From NCBI GenBank assembly GCA_018716285.1, contig DVKD01000054.1, positions 1 through 56,000 of the forward strand: a stretch of 56,000 bases of DNA, given 5' to 3'. Positions 36,702 through 46,661 of this stretch are shown here, piece by piece. Source of the stretch: Candidatus Merdivicinus faecavium. Lineage in GTDB: Bacteria > Bacillota > Clostridia > Oscillospirales > Ruminococcaceae. Under the pieces are notes generated by a model. That model ran no database searches and had not been told where the DNA came from. It saw nothing but the letters and a program-made list of their open reading frames with translations. Both the position numbers and the translations under genes were made by a program. Every line of letters begins with the position of its first letter. The first letter of the stretch is position 1.

Positions 36702-37466
36702 ATGGCTGGAAACGCAATGCTCCTCGCCCATTACGGCGCAGGCTGCCCGTCCGCCCGCGCGGTCCTCGCCGCAATCGAGGAAGAGGCGCGGGCAGCCCTC
36801 CCGGGCTGGGAAATCCGCGCCGCCTGGACAAGCGCAGCCTTCCTCCGCCGCGCCCGGGAGGCGGGGGAGGGGATTCCGGGCGTTCCCGAGGCGCTCAGCG
36901 CCCTGCAAGCGGAGGGATATGACCGGGTGTCCATCCAGCCGACCCTGCTCCACCCCGGAAAGGGCTATGCCGCCGTCTCGGCGGCCGCAGTGGACTTTGC
37001 CGGGGAGTTCACGGCGTTCAAACTGGGCCGCCCCCTTCTCGCGGACGAGGAGGACCGGGCCGCGCTCTGCCGCCTGCTTGACCGGGAATTCCCGCGCGGG
37101 GAGGACGAGGCTCTGATTCTGGCGGGGCACGCCGCCGGGGACGGCGCTTTTTACGCGGAGGTCAATGCCCTTTGCGCCGAGCTTGGACTGCCGCGGATGC
37201 TGGCCGGCGCGCTGTCGGACCTGGACGCGGTCTGCGGCACGCTGCGGACGCTCGCGGTCCGGCGGGTGACCCTGCTGCCGCTGCTGCTGACGGCCGGCAG
37301 CCACACTGCCCGCGATATTGCCGGGGAAGGCCCGGAGAGCTGGCGCTCCCTCCTGGCCTCGGAGGGATATGAGGTCCGGGCAGTCCCGCAGGGACTTGCG
37401 GAGCTGCCGGGATTCCGGGCCCGTATCGCCGCGGCGGCCCGGGAGACCGCGCTGTGTCTTGGATAG
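36702..37466 (+). CDS. cbiK: CbiK-type sirohydrochlorin chelatase
   Basis: A 254-aa anaerobic chelatase that inserts Co2+ (or Fe2+) into sirohydrochlorin. The metal-binding motifs are LLAHYGAGCPSARAVLAAI near the N-terminus, LILAGHAAGDGAFY (His) and PLLLTAGSHTARDIAGE (His). AAAGGAGG precedes the ATG. It is first of a three-gene tetrapyrrole operon with precorrin-2 dehydrogenase and CobA-HemD. Since no later cobalamin genes are present here, it may serve siroheme or a B12 pathway encoded elsewhere. Confidence 0.9.
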   Translation: MAGNAMLLAHYGAGCPSARAVLAAIEEEARAALPGWEIRAAWTSAAFLRRAREAGEGIPGVPEALSALQAEGYDRVSIQPTLLHPGKGYAAVSAAAVDFAGEFTAFKLGRPLLADEEDRAALCRLLDREFPRGEDEALILAGHAAGDGAFYAEVNALCAELGLPRMLAGALSDLDAVCGTLRTLAVRRVTLLPLLLTAGSHTARDIAGEGPESWRSLLASEGYEVRAVPQGLAELPGFRARIAAAARETALCLG

Positions 37467-37478
37467 GAGAATGTGTCT

Positions 37479-37958
37479 ATGAAACCGTACTTCCCCCTTT
37501 TCATCCCGCTCGACGGGGAGCGGATTGTCATAATCGGCGCGGGACGCGTCGCCTGCCGCCGGGCGGAGAGCCTGCTGCCCTTCGGGGCGGAGCTCACCGT
37601 GATCGCGCCGGACGCCTGCCCGGCGATACGCGCCCTCGCGGAGCAGGGGCGGATCCGGCTGCTGCTGCGGGAATATGCCCCCGGAGACCTCGCGGGCGCG
37701 CGGATTGCCGTCGCCGCGGCGGACAGCCGGGCAGTCAACCACGCCGTTTCCCGCGAGGCGTCCGCCGCCGGCATTCCGGTCAGCGTCGCCGACTGCCGGG
37801 AGGAATCGACCTTTTTCTTCCCCGGCATCGCCCGGGAAGGGCCGCTCGTCGCCGGGATCACGGCGAGCGGGACAGATCACCGGCTGGCCGCCCGGGCGTC
37901 CGCCGCGGTGCGGGAATGTTTTCGCAAACTTTTTTCAGGAGAAAGCGGAGGTGCGTGA
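37479..37958 (+). CDS. precorrin-2 dehydrogenase (CysG N-terminal/Met8-like)
   Basis: A 159-aa NAD-dependent enzyme that oxidises precorrin-2 to sirohydrochlorin. The Rossmann motif is IVIIGAGRVACRRAESLL. The conserved VADCREESTFFFPGIAREG region and the GITASGTDHRLA loop follow. It lacks the Met8 chelatase C-terminal domain, consistent with CbiK doing the metal insertion. TAGGAGA precedes ATG 37479; the next gene starts 2 bp after its stop. Confidence 0.9.
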   Translation: MKPYFPLFIPLDGERIVIIGAGRVACRRAESLLPFGAELTVIAPDACPAIRALAEQGRIRLLLREYAPGDLAGARIAVAAADSRAVNHAVSREASAAGIPVSVADCREESTFFFPGIAREGPLVAGITASGTDHRLAARASAAVRECFRKLFSGESGGA

Positions 37959-37959
37959 G

Positions 37960-39471
37960 ATGCAGGAGAAAACCGGAAAAGTCTGGCTGGTCGGCGCGGG
38001 GCCGGGCGACCCGGGGCTGCTCACGGTCAAAGGGCAGGAAGTCCTCGCCGGCGCGGAGGTTGTCGTTTACGACCGCCTGGTCGGCCCGGGCGTCCTCGCC
38101 CGCATTCCGCCGGGGGCGGAGACTATCGACGTCGGCAAGCGCGCCGGCAGCCATCCCGTCCCGCAGGAGGAAATCAACCGCATCCTGCTTGCCAAGGCGC
38201 AGGAGGGAAAGCGGGTGGTGCGGCTCAAGGGCGGCGACCCCTTCGTCTTCGGGCGGGGCGGGGAGGAGCTGGCCCTGCTGGCGGCCCGCGGCATCCCCTT
38301 CGAGATAGTGCCGGGGATCACCTCGGCGGTCGCGGTCCCGGCCTACGCCGGTATCCCGGTCACCCACCGCGGGACAGCCGGGTCCTTCCATGTCATCACC
38401 GGGCACACCCGGGCAGGGGAGGGCGCGCCCGTCGATTACGCCGCCCTCGCCGCGCTGGAGGGCACCCTTATTTTTCTGATGGGGCTGTCCGCCCTGGGCG
38501 GGATCGCCGCCGGGCTGCTGGATGCCGGGATGGACCCCGATACGCCGGCAGCCGTCCTCCAAAGCGGGACGACCGCCCGGCAGCGCTGCGTTTTGTCCAC
38601 CCTGCGGGAGGCGGAGGCGGCTGCGCGGGCGGCGGAAATCGAATCGCCCGCCATCATTGTGGTGGGGAAGGCCTGCGCACTTTCGGAAGAGCTTGCCTGG
38701 GCGGATTCCCGGCCGCTGCAGGGGGTGCGGGTGCTCCTTCCCCATGTCGGGGAAGGTCCGTCCGCCTTGGCGGAAAAGCTTTCTGCGCTGGGGGCCGAGA
38801 CGGCCGAGCTCACCGTGCGGGAGGCCGTTCCCCCCGCAAATCCCGCGCCGCTTGGGGAGATTCTCGGGCGGCTGGGTGAATTTGCCTGGCTTCTTTTCGA
38901 CGGTCCGGCCTGCGTGCGCGGCTTTTTTGACGCCCTGCTTGCGGCGGGGAAGGACTGCCGCGCCCTCGCCGGGCTGAAGATCGCGGCGGGCGGTCCGGGG
39001 ACGGGAAAGGCGCTTTTCGAATACGGGCTCCGCGCCGATCTGCTGCTGAAAGGCGGCGGGATCTCCATGCTGCCGGGGAAGCTGCTTCTTGTCTGTGCGG
39101 AGGGAGGGGGCTCTGCCCTGCGGGACGCCCTCCGCGCGGCCGCGCTGCCGTTTGAAGAGGCTGCGCCCTGCCGTTTTCTATATCGGGAGCGCTGTCCCTT
39201 CCCGCTCGCGGATTTCCTGGCGGGGGAGGGGAGCGCCGTCGCTTTCCCAAGCCTCGCGGCAGCGGAGGGGTTTTTGCGGCTTGCCGCCGGACTCGATCTT
39301 TCACGGACGGCAGCCCTCTGCATCGGCGAAAAAACCGCTGCCCGCGCCCGTCTGGCCGGGATGCAGGTCCTGACGGCCGACCCGCCCGCCCTGGACGGAA
39401 TGGCCGCCGCCCTCGCCGTGTGGAACTGCGCGCGGAAAGCCGGCACACTTTCTGAAAGGAGGAGCATATGA
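37960..39471 (+). CDS. CobA-HemD fusion: uroporphyrinogen III methyltransferase and synthase
   Basis: A 503-aa bifunctional protein. Residues 1-245 are the SAM-dependent methyltransferase giving precorrin-2: VGAGPGDPGLLTVKGQEVL, VVRLKGGDPFVFGRGGEELA and PGITSAVAVPAYAGIPVTHR are intact. Residues 255-495 are a more divergent uroporphyrinogen-III synthase (HemD). The fusion is common in Firmicutes. It supplies the next two enzymes of the operon (dehydrogenase, CbiK). GGAGG precedes the ATG. The stop overlaps the LysR gene start by 4 bp. hemC, hemB and hemA are absent from this window. Confidence 0.92.
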   Translation: MQEKTGKVWLVGAGPGDPGLLTVKGQEVLAGAEVVVYDRLVGPGVLARIPPGAETIDVGKRAGSHPVPQEEINRILLAKAQEGKRVVRLKGGDPFVFGRGGEELALLAARGIPFEIVPGITSAVAVPAYAGIPVTHRGTAGSFHVITGHTRAGEGAPVDYAALAALEGTLIFLMGLSALGGIAAGLLDAGMDPDTPAAVLQSGTTARQRCVLSTLREAEAAARAAEIESPAIIVVGKACALSEELAWADSRPLQGVRVLLPHVGEGPSALAEKLSALGAETAELTVREAVPPANPAPLGEILGRLGEFAWLLFDGPACVRGFFDALLAAGKDCRALAGLKIAAGGPGTGKALFEYGLRADLLLKGGGISMLPGKLLLVCAEGGGSALRDALRAAALPFEEAAPCRFLYRERCPFPLADFLAGEGSAVAFPSLAAAEGFLRLAAGLDLSRTAALCIGEKTAARARLAGMQVLTADPPALDGMAAALAVWNCARKAGTLSERRSI

Positions 39472-40418
39472 ATCTGCTGCACATGAACCTGCTGCATATC
39501 AAATATGCAGTCACAGTGGCCGAAACCGGATCGATCAGCCGGGCAGCTGAGAAACTGCTGATCGGCCAGCCCAATCTGAGCCGCTCCATCAAGGAGCTGG
39601 AAGCCGCGATTGGGGTCAAGCTGTTCAAACGCTCGGCCAAGGGGATGAAGCTCACCCCGGACGGCGAGGTCTTCCTCACCCATGCCAAAAGCATCCTCCG
39701 GCAGGTAGATGCAGTGGCCGAGGCATTCCGCAAAGGGGCCTCGAGCAAAAAGCGTTTTTCGGTCTCTGTCCCGCGGGCAAGCTATATTGCCGACGTCTTT
39801 GTGCGATTTTCCAAGGCGATGCGGGCTGAGCCGGATGTTGAGCTCATCTACAAGGAGACCAACGCTCTCCGCGCCCTCAAAAACCTCCTGGAGGGGAATT
39901 ACTGTCTCGCCGTCATCCGCTACGCTGAGAACTACGACGAGGCGTTTCAGAGCATGATGGAGGAGAAAGGACTCAGCCACGAGCTGATTGCCGAGGTGGG
40001 CGAGGCGCTGATTATGAACCGGGAGCATCCCCTTGCCGCGATGGAGCAGATCACCTCCGACGATCTGGCGCAGTTTATCGAAATTGCGCACGCCGATTCG
40101 ATGGTCCCCTCGCTCCCTCTCGCGGAACAGAAGATGGAGGAGCTGCCCGACAATATCCGCCGCCGTATCTTCGTTTTTGAGCGGGCGAGCCAGTTTGAGC
40201 TGCTCGCCGGCAACCCGGATACCTTTATGCGCGTTTCCGCAGTGCCGCAGGCTTCCCTCGCCCATTACGGCCTGGTCGAACGCCCCTGCCCGGGAAACGC
40301 CCGCAAATTCCGGGATGTCCTCGTCTATCGCAAAGGGTATCATTTTTCAGAACTCGATCAAATTTTTCTCACCGAGCTGCGCCGGGCGGGAAGAGAGGTC
40401 TCCGCACCGCGCGGATAG
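39468..40418 (+). CDS. LysR-family transcriptional regulator
   Basis: A 316-aa regulator with an N-terminal winged HTH (YAVTVAETGSISRAAEKLL, IGQPNLSRSIKELEAAIG) and a C-terminal periplasmic-binding-like effector domain. Although its start overlaps cobA-hemD (GAAAGGAGG just upstream of the ATG), it stands immediately upstream, in the same direction, of the malate/fumarate/Hdr operon. An inverted repeat with LysR-type T-N11-A spacing precedes that operon's promoter (40562-40581). It is therefore a candidate regulator of the fumarate operon. The effector is unknown. Confidence 0.88.
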   Translation: MNLLHMNLLHIKYAVTVAETGSISRAAEKLLIGQPNLSRSIKELEAAIGVKLFKRSAKGMKLTPDGEVFLTHAKSILRQVDAVAEAFRKGASSKKRFSVSVPRASYIADVFVRFSKAMRAEPDVELIYKETNALRALKNLLEGNYCLAVIRYAENYDEAFQSMMEEKGLSHELIAEVGEALIMNREHPLAAMEQITSDDLAQFIEIAHADSMVPSLPLAEQKMEELPDNIRRRIFVFERASQFELLAGNPDTFMRVSAVPQASLAHYGLVERPCPGNARKFRDVLVYRKGYHFSELDQIFLTELRRAGREVSAPRG

Positions 40419-40561
40419 GGAAAGGGTTGCAGAAAATGTTGGCACTGTACGGTGAAAACTCCTCGTCACAAATGCCAAAAACTGCTGCGAAAACCTGCCT
40501 CTGACGGTCTTTTTTCCGGCAAACAAGCATGATTTCTTAAAGAAAAGGGAAAGCATTGGTA

Positions 40562-40581
40562 ATATATCAAAATCGATATAT
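40562..40581. promoter_or_regulatory. putative LysR-type operator
   Basis: ATATATC, 6 nt, GATATAT: a perfect inverted repeat 20 bp before the -35 box at 40601. It includes T-N11-A spacing, the usual form and place (about -50 to -70) of a LysR activator site. Confidence 0.5.
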
Positions 40582-40600
40582 CTTCATGCAAAACTGGCAA

Positions 40601-40629
40601 TTCCGAAACCGGTCGGATTATGTTATAAT
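40601..40629 (+). promoter_or_regulatory. promoter of the malate/fumarate/Hdr-Flx operon
   Basis: A consensus -10 TATAAT (40624-40629) with a weak -35 TTCCGA (40601-40606) and 17-bp spacing. The weak -35 suggests an activator is required. Confidence 0.6.
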
Positions 40630-40661
40630 AAAGTAAACTATGTAAATTGGAGAGGTGCGTT

Positions 40662-41606
40662 ATGAACAAAATTTCCATCATCGGAACAGGCAGCGTCGGA
40701 TCTACCATTGCTTACACCCTGACCACCATGAACCTTGCCACGGAGATCGTCATGATCGACATCAACGAGACCAAGGCGCTTGGCGAGGCGCTGGACATCC
40801 GCCAGGGCACCCCCTTCAGCGGGCCGTGCGAGGTCTACGCGGGCAGCTACGCCGATGCGAAGGACTCGAACATCGTCATCCTGACCTCCGGCATCGCGAG
40901 AAAGCCCGGCCAGACCCGGCTGGAGCTTGCCCAGACCAACGTGGATATCACCAAGAAGATCATCCCTGAAATCACCAAGTACGCCCCCAACGCCACCTAC
41001 ATCATCGTCAGCAACCCGGTCGACATTCTGACCTACACCTTCAACAAGTTCTCCGATTTGCCGGAGAGCCGCATCATCGGTTCCGGCACCATCCTCGACA
41101 CCTCCCGCCTGCGCGCCAAGCTGTCCGAGTACTACGGGATCAACCAGAGCAACGTCCACGCCTACGTGTTCGGCGAGCACGGCGACTCTTCCTTCGTGCC
41201 CTGGTCTATCGCGAACATCTCGAACGTCCCGATTCACGAGTGCAATAATCTCATTCCTTCCTCCGGCGAACTGAAGCCCGAACTGAATTTTGAGGAAATC
41301 GAGCGGTATGTCCGCACCTCCGGCGGCATCGTCATCCAGAGAAAGGGCGCGACTTTCTACGCCGTTTCCGCTTCGGTCTGCCATATCTGCAAGTGCCTCT
41401 CGAGCGGTCTCGGCACCACCATGACCATCTCCACCATGATGCATGGCGAGTACGGCATCGAGGACGTCTGTCTGAGCACCCTGAACCTGGTCGGCAACGA
41501 CGGCATCCGCGGCAAGGTCAACGTCCCGCTGACCGACGAGGAGATCGCCAAGCTCCAGAAGAGCGCCGAGACCCTCAAGGGCGTTATCAGCCAGCTGAAC
41601 ATCTAA
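40662..41606 (+). CDS. mdh: malate dehydrogenase of LDH type
   Basis: A 314-aa NAD-dependent 2-hydroxyacid dehydrogenase of the LDH/MDH family. The NAD motif is IIGTGSVGSTIAYTL with Asp33 after it. The catalytic residues are Arg86, Asp146/Arg149 (GTILDTSRLR) and His173 (FGEHGDSS). The backbone is most like bacterial L-lactate dehydrogenase. The substrate-specificity residue, Gln102 in LDH (motif NQKPGETR), is Arg80 here (ARKPGQTR); this same Gln-to-Arg change converts Bacillus LDH to malate specificity. Next to fumarase, I call it malate dehydrogenase. First gene of the twelve-gene operon. GGAGAGG precedes the ATG. Confidence 0.8.
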   Translation: MNKISIIGTGSVGSTIAYTLTTMNLATEIVMIDINETKALGEALDIRQGTPFSGPCEVYAGSYADAKDSNIVILTSGIARKPGQTRLELAQTNVDITKKIIPEITKYAPNATYIIVSNPVDILTYTFNKFSDLPESRIIGSGTILDTSRLRAKLSEYYGINQSNVHAYVFGEHGDSSFVPWSIANISNVPIHECNNLIPSSGELKPELNFEEIERYVRTSGGIVIQRKGATFYAVSASVCHICKCLSSGLGTTMTISTMMHGEYGIEDVCLSTLNLVGNDGIRGKVNVPLTDEEIAKLQKSAETLKGVISQLNI

Positions 41607-41627
41607 AAACAGGGAGGAACGTTTCTG

Positions 41628-43004
<1,377 letters not shown>

Positions 43005-43031
43005 CCTCTGAGCAGTAATGGAGGTAACCCA

Positions 43032-43838
43032 ATGAAAGTCAGTTATTTTCCCGGCTGTACCCTCCGTACCAAGGCGAAGGACCTCGACCGCTACGCCCGC
43101 AGATCCGCTGAGGCGCTCGGCGTAGAGCTGTGCGAGATCGAGGACTGGCAGTGCTGCGGCGGCGTTTTCGTCAGCGCAAAGGACGAGATCGCCACCAAGC
43201 TCTCCAGCGTTCGCGCCCTGGCCGACGCCAAAGCCCACGGCCAGCCCCTTGTTACGGTTTGTTCCGCCTGCCATAACGTCATCAAACAGACCAACCACGC
43301 CATGCAGACCGACCCGGATTTTGCCGCCAAGGTCAACCGTTATATGGCCCAGGACAAGAATCCCGGCGAGCCCTACGGCGGCGAGACCGAGGTCATCCAT
43401 TACCTCGAGCTGCTGCGGGATAAGGTCGGCTTCGATAAAATCAAGGCCGCCGTCAAAAACCCCCTGACCGGCAAAAAAATCGCCGCCTATTACGGCTGCA
43501 TGCTCCTCCGTCCCGGCAAGGTGATGGCCTTCGACGACCCGGAGAACCCCAGCCTGATGGAGGACTTCATCCGCGCTCTGGGCGCCGAGCCGGTCATCTA
43601 TCCCGCCCGCAACGAGTGCTGCGGCGGCTACGTCGTCCTGGAGGACCCCGAATCGGCTGAGAAGAAGAGCCGGACGGTCGCAACCAGCGCCGAAAGCCAC
43701 GGCGCCGAGATGATCGTCACCGCCTGCCCCCTCTGCCGCTATAACCTTGTGAAAAACGGCAGCTCGCTGCCGGTGGTGTACTTTACCGAGCTCCTCGCGG
43801 AGGCGCTCGGCGTAAAGGAGGATTCAAATGCAGAATAA
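43032..43838 (+). CDS. hdrB: HdrB-like subunit (double CCG domain)
   Basis: A 268-aa protein with two CCG cysteine-rich domains that bind noncubane [4Fe-4S] clusters in heterodisulfide reductase subunit B. First: YFPGCT, then WQCCGGVF, then CSACHN. Second: YYGCML, then NECCGGYV, then TACPLCRYNL. Both sets are complete. In methanogens HdrB reduces CoM-S-S-CoB; bacteria lack these, so its acceptor here is open. It probably passes electrons to the FrdB-like protein at 49505 or to a disulfide. It overlaps hdrC by 11 bp. Confidence 0.9.
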   Translation: MKVSYFPGCTLRTKAKDLDRYARRSAEALGVELCEIEDWQCCGGVFVSAKDEIATKLSSVRALADAKAHGQPLVTVCSACHNVIKQTNHAMQTDPDFAAKVNRYMAQDKNPGEPYGGETEVIHYLELLRDKVGFDKIKAAVKNPLTGKKIAAYYGCMLLRPGKVMAFDDPENPSLMEDFIRALGAEPVIYPARNECCGGYVVLEDPESAEKKSRTVATSAESHGAEMIVTACPLCRYNLVKNGSSLPVVYFTELLAEALGVKEDSNAE

Positions 43839-44226
43839 AACGGAGCGTCAGAAGGAACAGATCCTGCGCATGAGCGGCGTCAACCCCCTCAAATGCATGC
43901 GCTGCGGCAAATGCTCCGGGACCTGCCCTTCCTATGACGAAATGGAATATCATCCGCATCAGTTTGTGTACATGGTGGAAACGGGCGACATCGAGCCGCT
44001 GCTCAAGTCCGAGTCGATCTACAAGTGCCTGTCCTGCTTCGCCTGCGTCGACCGCTGCCCCCGCGGCGTCGAGCCGGCCAAGCTGGTCGAGGCGGTCCGC
44101 ATCCTCGCCATCCGCGAAAAGGGCGGCAACCACATGACCGCAAACGATATCCCCGCCCTCTCCGACGCAGACGCGGATCTGCCGCAGCAGGCCCTTGTCA
44201 GCGCCATGAGAAAGTATTCGAAATAG
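43828..44226 (+). CDS. hdrC: HdrC-like iron-sulfur subunit
   Basis: A 132-aa protein with two [4Fe-4S] ferredoxin motifs, CMRCGKCSGTCPSYDEME and CLSCFACVDRCPRGVEP. This arrangement is typical of HdrC, which carries electrons from HdrA to HdrB. It is soluble, with no membrane anchor of the HdrDE type. The start overlaps hdrB, and hdrA begins 15 bp after its stop. Confidence 0.9.
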   Translation: MQNKTERQKEQILRMSGVNPLKCMRCGKCSGTCPSYDEMEYHPHQFVYMVETGDIEPLLKSESIYKCLSCFACVDRCPRGVEPAKLVEAVRILAIREKGGNHMTANDIPALSDADADLPQQALVSAMRKYSK

Positions 44227-44241
44227 GAAGGAGAAACAGGC

Positions 44242-46236
44242 ATGCAAAGAATAGGTGTATTTGTCTGCCATTGCGGCACCAACATTGCCGGAACGGTAGA
44301 TGTGAAAGCAGTTGCAGAGGCCCTGAAAACAGAGCCGGGCGTTGTTTTCTCCACCGATTATCAATATATGTGCTCCCAGGCGGGCCAGGACATCATCAAA
44401 AACGCGATCGCCGAGCATAAGCTCACCGGCATCGTCGTCTGCTCCTGCTCCCCCCGGATGCATGAGACGACCTTCCGCAAAACTGCGGCCGCCGCGGGCT
44501 TGAACCCCTACATGGTCGAGATCGCCAACATCCGCGAGCAGTGCTCCTGGGTCCATAAGGAGATGGAAGTCGGCACTGAAAAGGCTATCATCCTCGGCAA
44601 GGCTGCCGTCGCGAAAGTAAACCTCAACACCCCCCTCATCCCCGGCGAAAGCCCGGTCACCAAGCGCGCCCTCGTCATCGGCGGCGGCATCGCCGGCATC
44701 CAGACCGCGCTTGACATCGCCGACGCCGGCTTCCCGGTCGACATCGTCGAGACCAAGCCCACCATCGGCGGCAAGATGGCCCAGCTCGACAAGACCTTCC
44801 CGACCCTCGACTGCGCCGCCTGTATCCTCACCCCCAAGATGGTGGATGTGGCCCAGAACGAGAAGATCCGCATCTTCTCCTACTCGGAGGTTACCGAGGT
44901 CAAGGGCTTTGTCGGCAGCTTCGACGTGACCATCAAGCGCCGCGCCCGCTACGTCAAAGAGGACGTCTGCACCGGCTGCGGTCTCTGCACCGAGAAGTGC
45001 CCCCAGAAGAAGGTCCCCAACGAGTTCAACCTCGGCATGGACAACCGCCGCGCCATCTACATCCCCTTCGCGCAGGCTGTCCCGAAGGTCGCCACCATCG
45101 ACCCCAACTACTGCACCATGCTCAAGACCGGCAAGTGCGGCGTCTGCTCGAAGGTCTGCACCGTCGGCGCCATCGACTACAAGGCGCAGGATGAGTATGT
45201 GCAGGAAAAATACGGCGCCATCGTCGTCGCCACTGGCTTCAACCCCATCTCGATGGAGAAGTTCGACGAATACGCCTACGCCCAGTCCAAGGACGTCATC
45301 ACCTCCCTTGAGTTTGAGCGGCTGACCAACGCCGCCGGCCCGACCCAGGGTAAGCTGCTCCGCCCCTCCGACGGCGAGCACCCCCACACCATCGTCTTCG
45401 TCCAGTGCGTCGGCTCCCGCTGCGAATCCTGCGCCGAAAAGGGCAAGGAGTACTGCTCCAAGATCTGCTGCATGTACACCGCGAAGCACGCCATGCTCAC
45501 CCGCGACAAATATCCGGACACCGACGTCTACGTCTTCTACATCGACGTCCGCACCCCCGGCAAGAACTTCGACGAGTTCTACCGCCGCGCGGTTGAGGAG
45601 TACGGCGTCCACTACATCAAGGGCATGGTCGGCAAGGTCTCGCCCGAGGGCAAGAAGCTCAAGGTCCAGGCGTCCGACCTCATCGCCGGCAAGCAGCTGC
45701 ACATCGACGCCGACCTGGTCGTCCTGGCTGCCGCCATCGAGCCGGATAAGTCCGCCCGGCCGCTCGCAACCATGCTGACCGCCAGCATGGACACCAACGA
45801 CTTCTTCACCGAAGCGCATCCCAAGCTGCGCCCGGTCGAGAGCCCCACCGCCGGCGTCTTCCTCTCCGGCGCCTGCCAGGGCCCCAAGGATATCCCCGAG
45901 ACCGTCTCCCAGGCGGGAGCCGCGGCCTCCAAGGTCATCGGCCTGCTCTGCAAGGATAAGCTGACCGGCAACCCCTGCGTCGCCCACTCCAACGAGTGGA
46001 TGTGCAACGGCTGCTCCACCTGTGAAAAGGTCTGCCCCTACGGCGCGATCACCTATATCGATAAGGAATTCCGGATGCCCGACCGTACCACCAAGGTCAG
46101 ACGGGTCGCTTCGGTCAACGAGGCGGTCTGCCAGGGCTGCGGCGCCTGCACCGTCGCCTGTATGTCCGGCGCGATGGACCTCAAGGGCTTCCTGAACAAA
46201 CAAATTATGGCGGAGGTAGACGCAATATGCAAGTAA
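44242..46236 (+). CDS. hdrA: HdrA-like electron-bifurcating flavoprotein
   Basis: A 664-aa HdrA, the FAD subunit at which electron bifurcation takes place. The FAD Rossmann motif is ALVIGGGIAGIQTALDIADA. The HdrA-specific cluster region is TLDCAACILTPKMVDVAQ. Ferredoxin-type motifs: CTGCGLCTEKCPQKK, CGVCSKVCTVGAI, and at the C-terminus CNGCSTCEKVCPYGAI and CQGCGACTVACMSGA. It is full length for a single HdrA without fused FrhB or GltD domains. Electrons should arrive from FlxD and leave to ferredoxin and to HdrC/HdrB. Confidence 0.93.
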   Translation: MQRIGVFVCHCGTNIAGTVDVKAVAEALKTEPGVVFSTDYQYMCSQAGQDIIKNAIAEHKLTGIVVCSCSPRMHETTFRKTAAAAGLNPYMVEIANIREQCSWVHKEMEVGTEKAIILGKAAVAKVNLNTPLIPGESPVTKRALVIGGGIAGIQTALDIADAGFPVDIVETKPTIGGKMAQLDKTFPTLDCAACILTPKMVDVAQNEKIRIFSYSEVTEVKGFVGSFDVTIKRRARYVKEDVCTGCGLCTEKCPQKKVPNEFNLGMDNRRAIYIPFAQAVPKVATIDPNYCTMLKTGKCGVCSKVCTVGAIDYKAQDEYVQEKYGAIVVATGFNPISMEKFDEYAYAQSKDVITSLEFERLTNAAGPTQGKLLRPSDGEHPHTIVFVQCVGSRCESCAEKGKEYCSKICCMYTAKHAMLTRDKYPDTDVYVFYIDVRTPGKNFDEFYRRAVEEYGVHYIKGMVGKVSPEGKKLKVQASDLIAGKQLHIDADLVVLAAAIEPDKSARPLATMLTASMDTNDFFTEAHPKLRPVESPTAGVFLSGACQGPKDIPETVSQAGAAASKVIGLLCKDKLTGNPCVAHSNEWMCNGCSTCEKVCPYGAITYIDKEFRMPDRTTKVRRVASVNEAVCQGCGACTVACMSGAMDLKGFLNKQIMAEVDAICK

Positions 46237-46661
46237 ATGGATATAAGCCGCTTATTGTGGCGTTCTGCTGTAACTGGTGCTCCTATGCCGGCGCGGACCT
46301 CGCGGGCAACAACCGCTTAAATTACCCCGCCGACGTCAAAATCATCCGGGTGCCCTGCTCCTGCCGGGTCAACCCCATGTTCATCCTGCGCGCGTTCCAG
46401 CGCGGCGCGGACGGCGTGATCATCTGCGGCTGCCATCCCGGCGACTGCCACTACACGTCCGGCAACTACTACACCCGCCGCCGTATGGCGCTGCTCTTCT
46501 CGATGCTCGACTATCTGGGCATTGAGAAGGAGCGCACCCGCGTCGAGTGGGTCAGCGCCGCGGAAGGCGCCAAATTTGCCGCGACCATGAACGATTTCGT
46601 CGAAACGGTGGCTGCCCTCGGCGAAAACAAGAGATTGGAGGATTTGCGATGCAAGAAATAA
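46227..46661 (+). CDS. flxD: MvhD/FlxD-type iron-sulfur subunit
   Basis: A 144-aa protein of the MvhD family, which carries one [2Fe-2S] cluster and links an input module to HdrA. Cysteines: FCCNWCSYAGAD, then VPCSCRVNP, then IICGCHPGDCHY. In hydrogen-using systems its partner is MvhAG; here there are no hydrogenase genes, and the AsrAB-like genes that follow mark the FlxABCD type, which takes electrons from NADH. It overlaps hdrA by 10 bp and the next gene by 13 bp. Confidence 0.9.
   Translation: MQVNGYKPLIVAFCCNWCSYAGADLAGNNRLNYPADVKIIRVPCSCRVNPMFILRAFQRGADGVIICGCHPGDCHYTSGNYYTRRRMALLFSMLDYLGIEKERTRVEWVSAAEGAKFAATMNDFVETVAALGENKRLEDLRCKK

Noticed and set aside
40662-41606. L-lactate dehydrogenase as the name for this gene
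   Set aside because: The backbone fits, but Arg80 at the Gln102 position and the fumarase neighbour argue for malate dehydrogenase.
43783-46203. Long minus-strand open frame of about 800 codons across hdrC-hdrA
   Set aside because: Antisense shadow of hdrA with no recognisable domain and repetitive Asp/Gly/Val composition.
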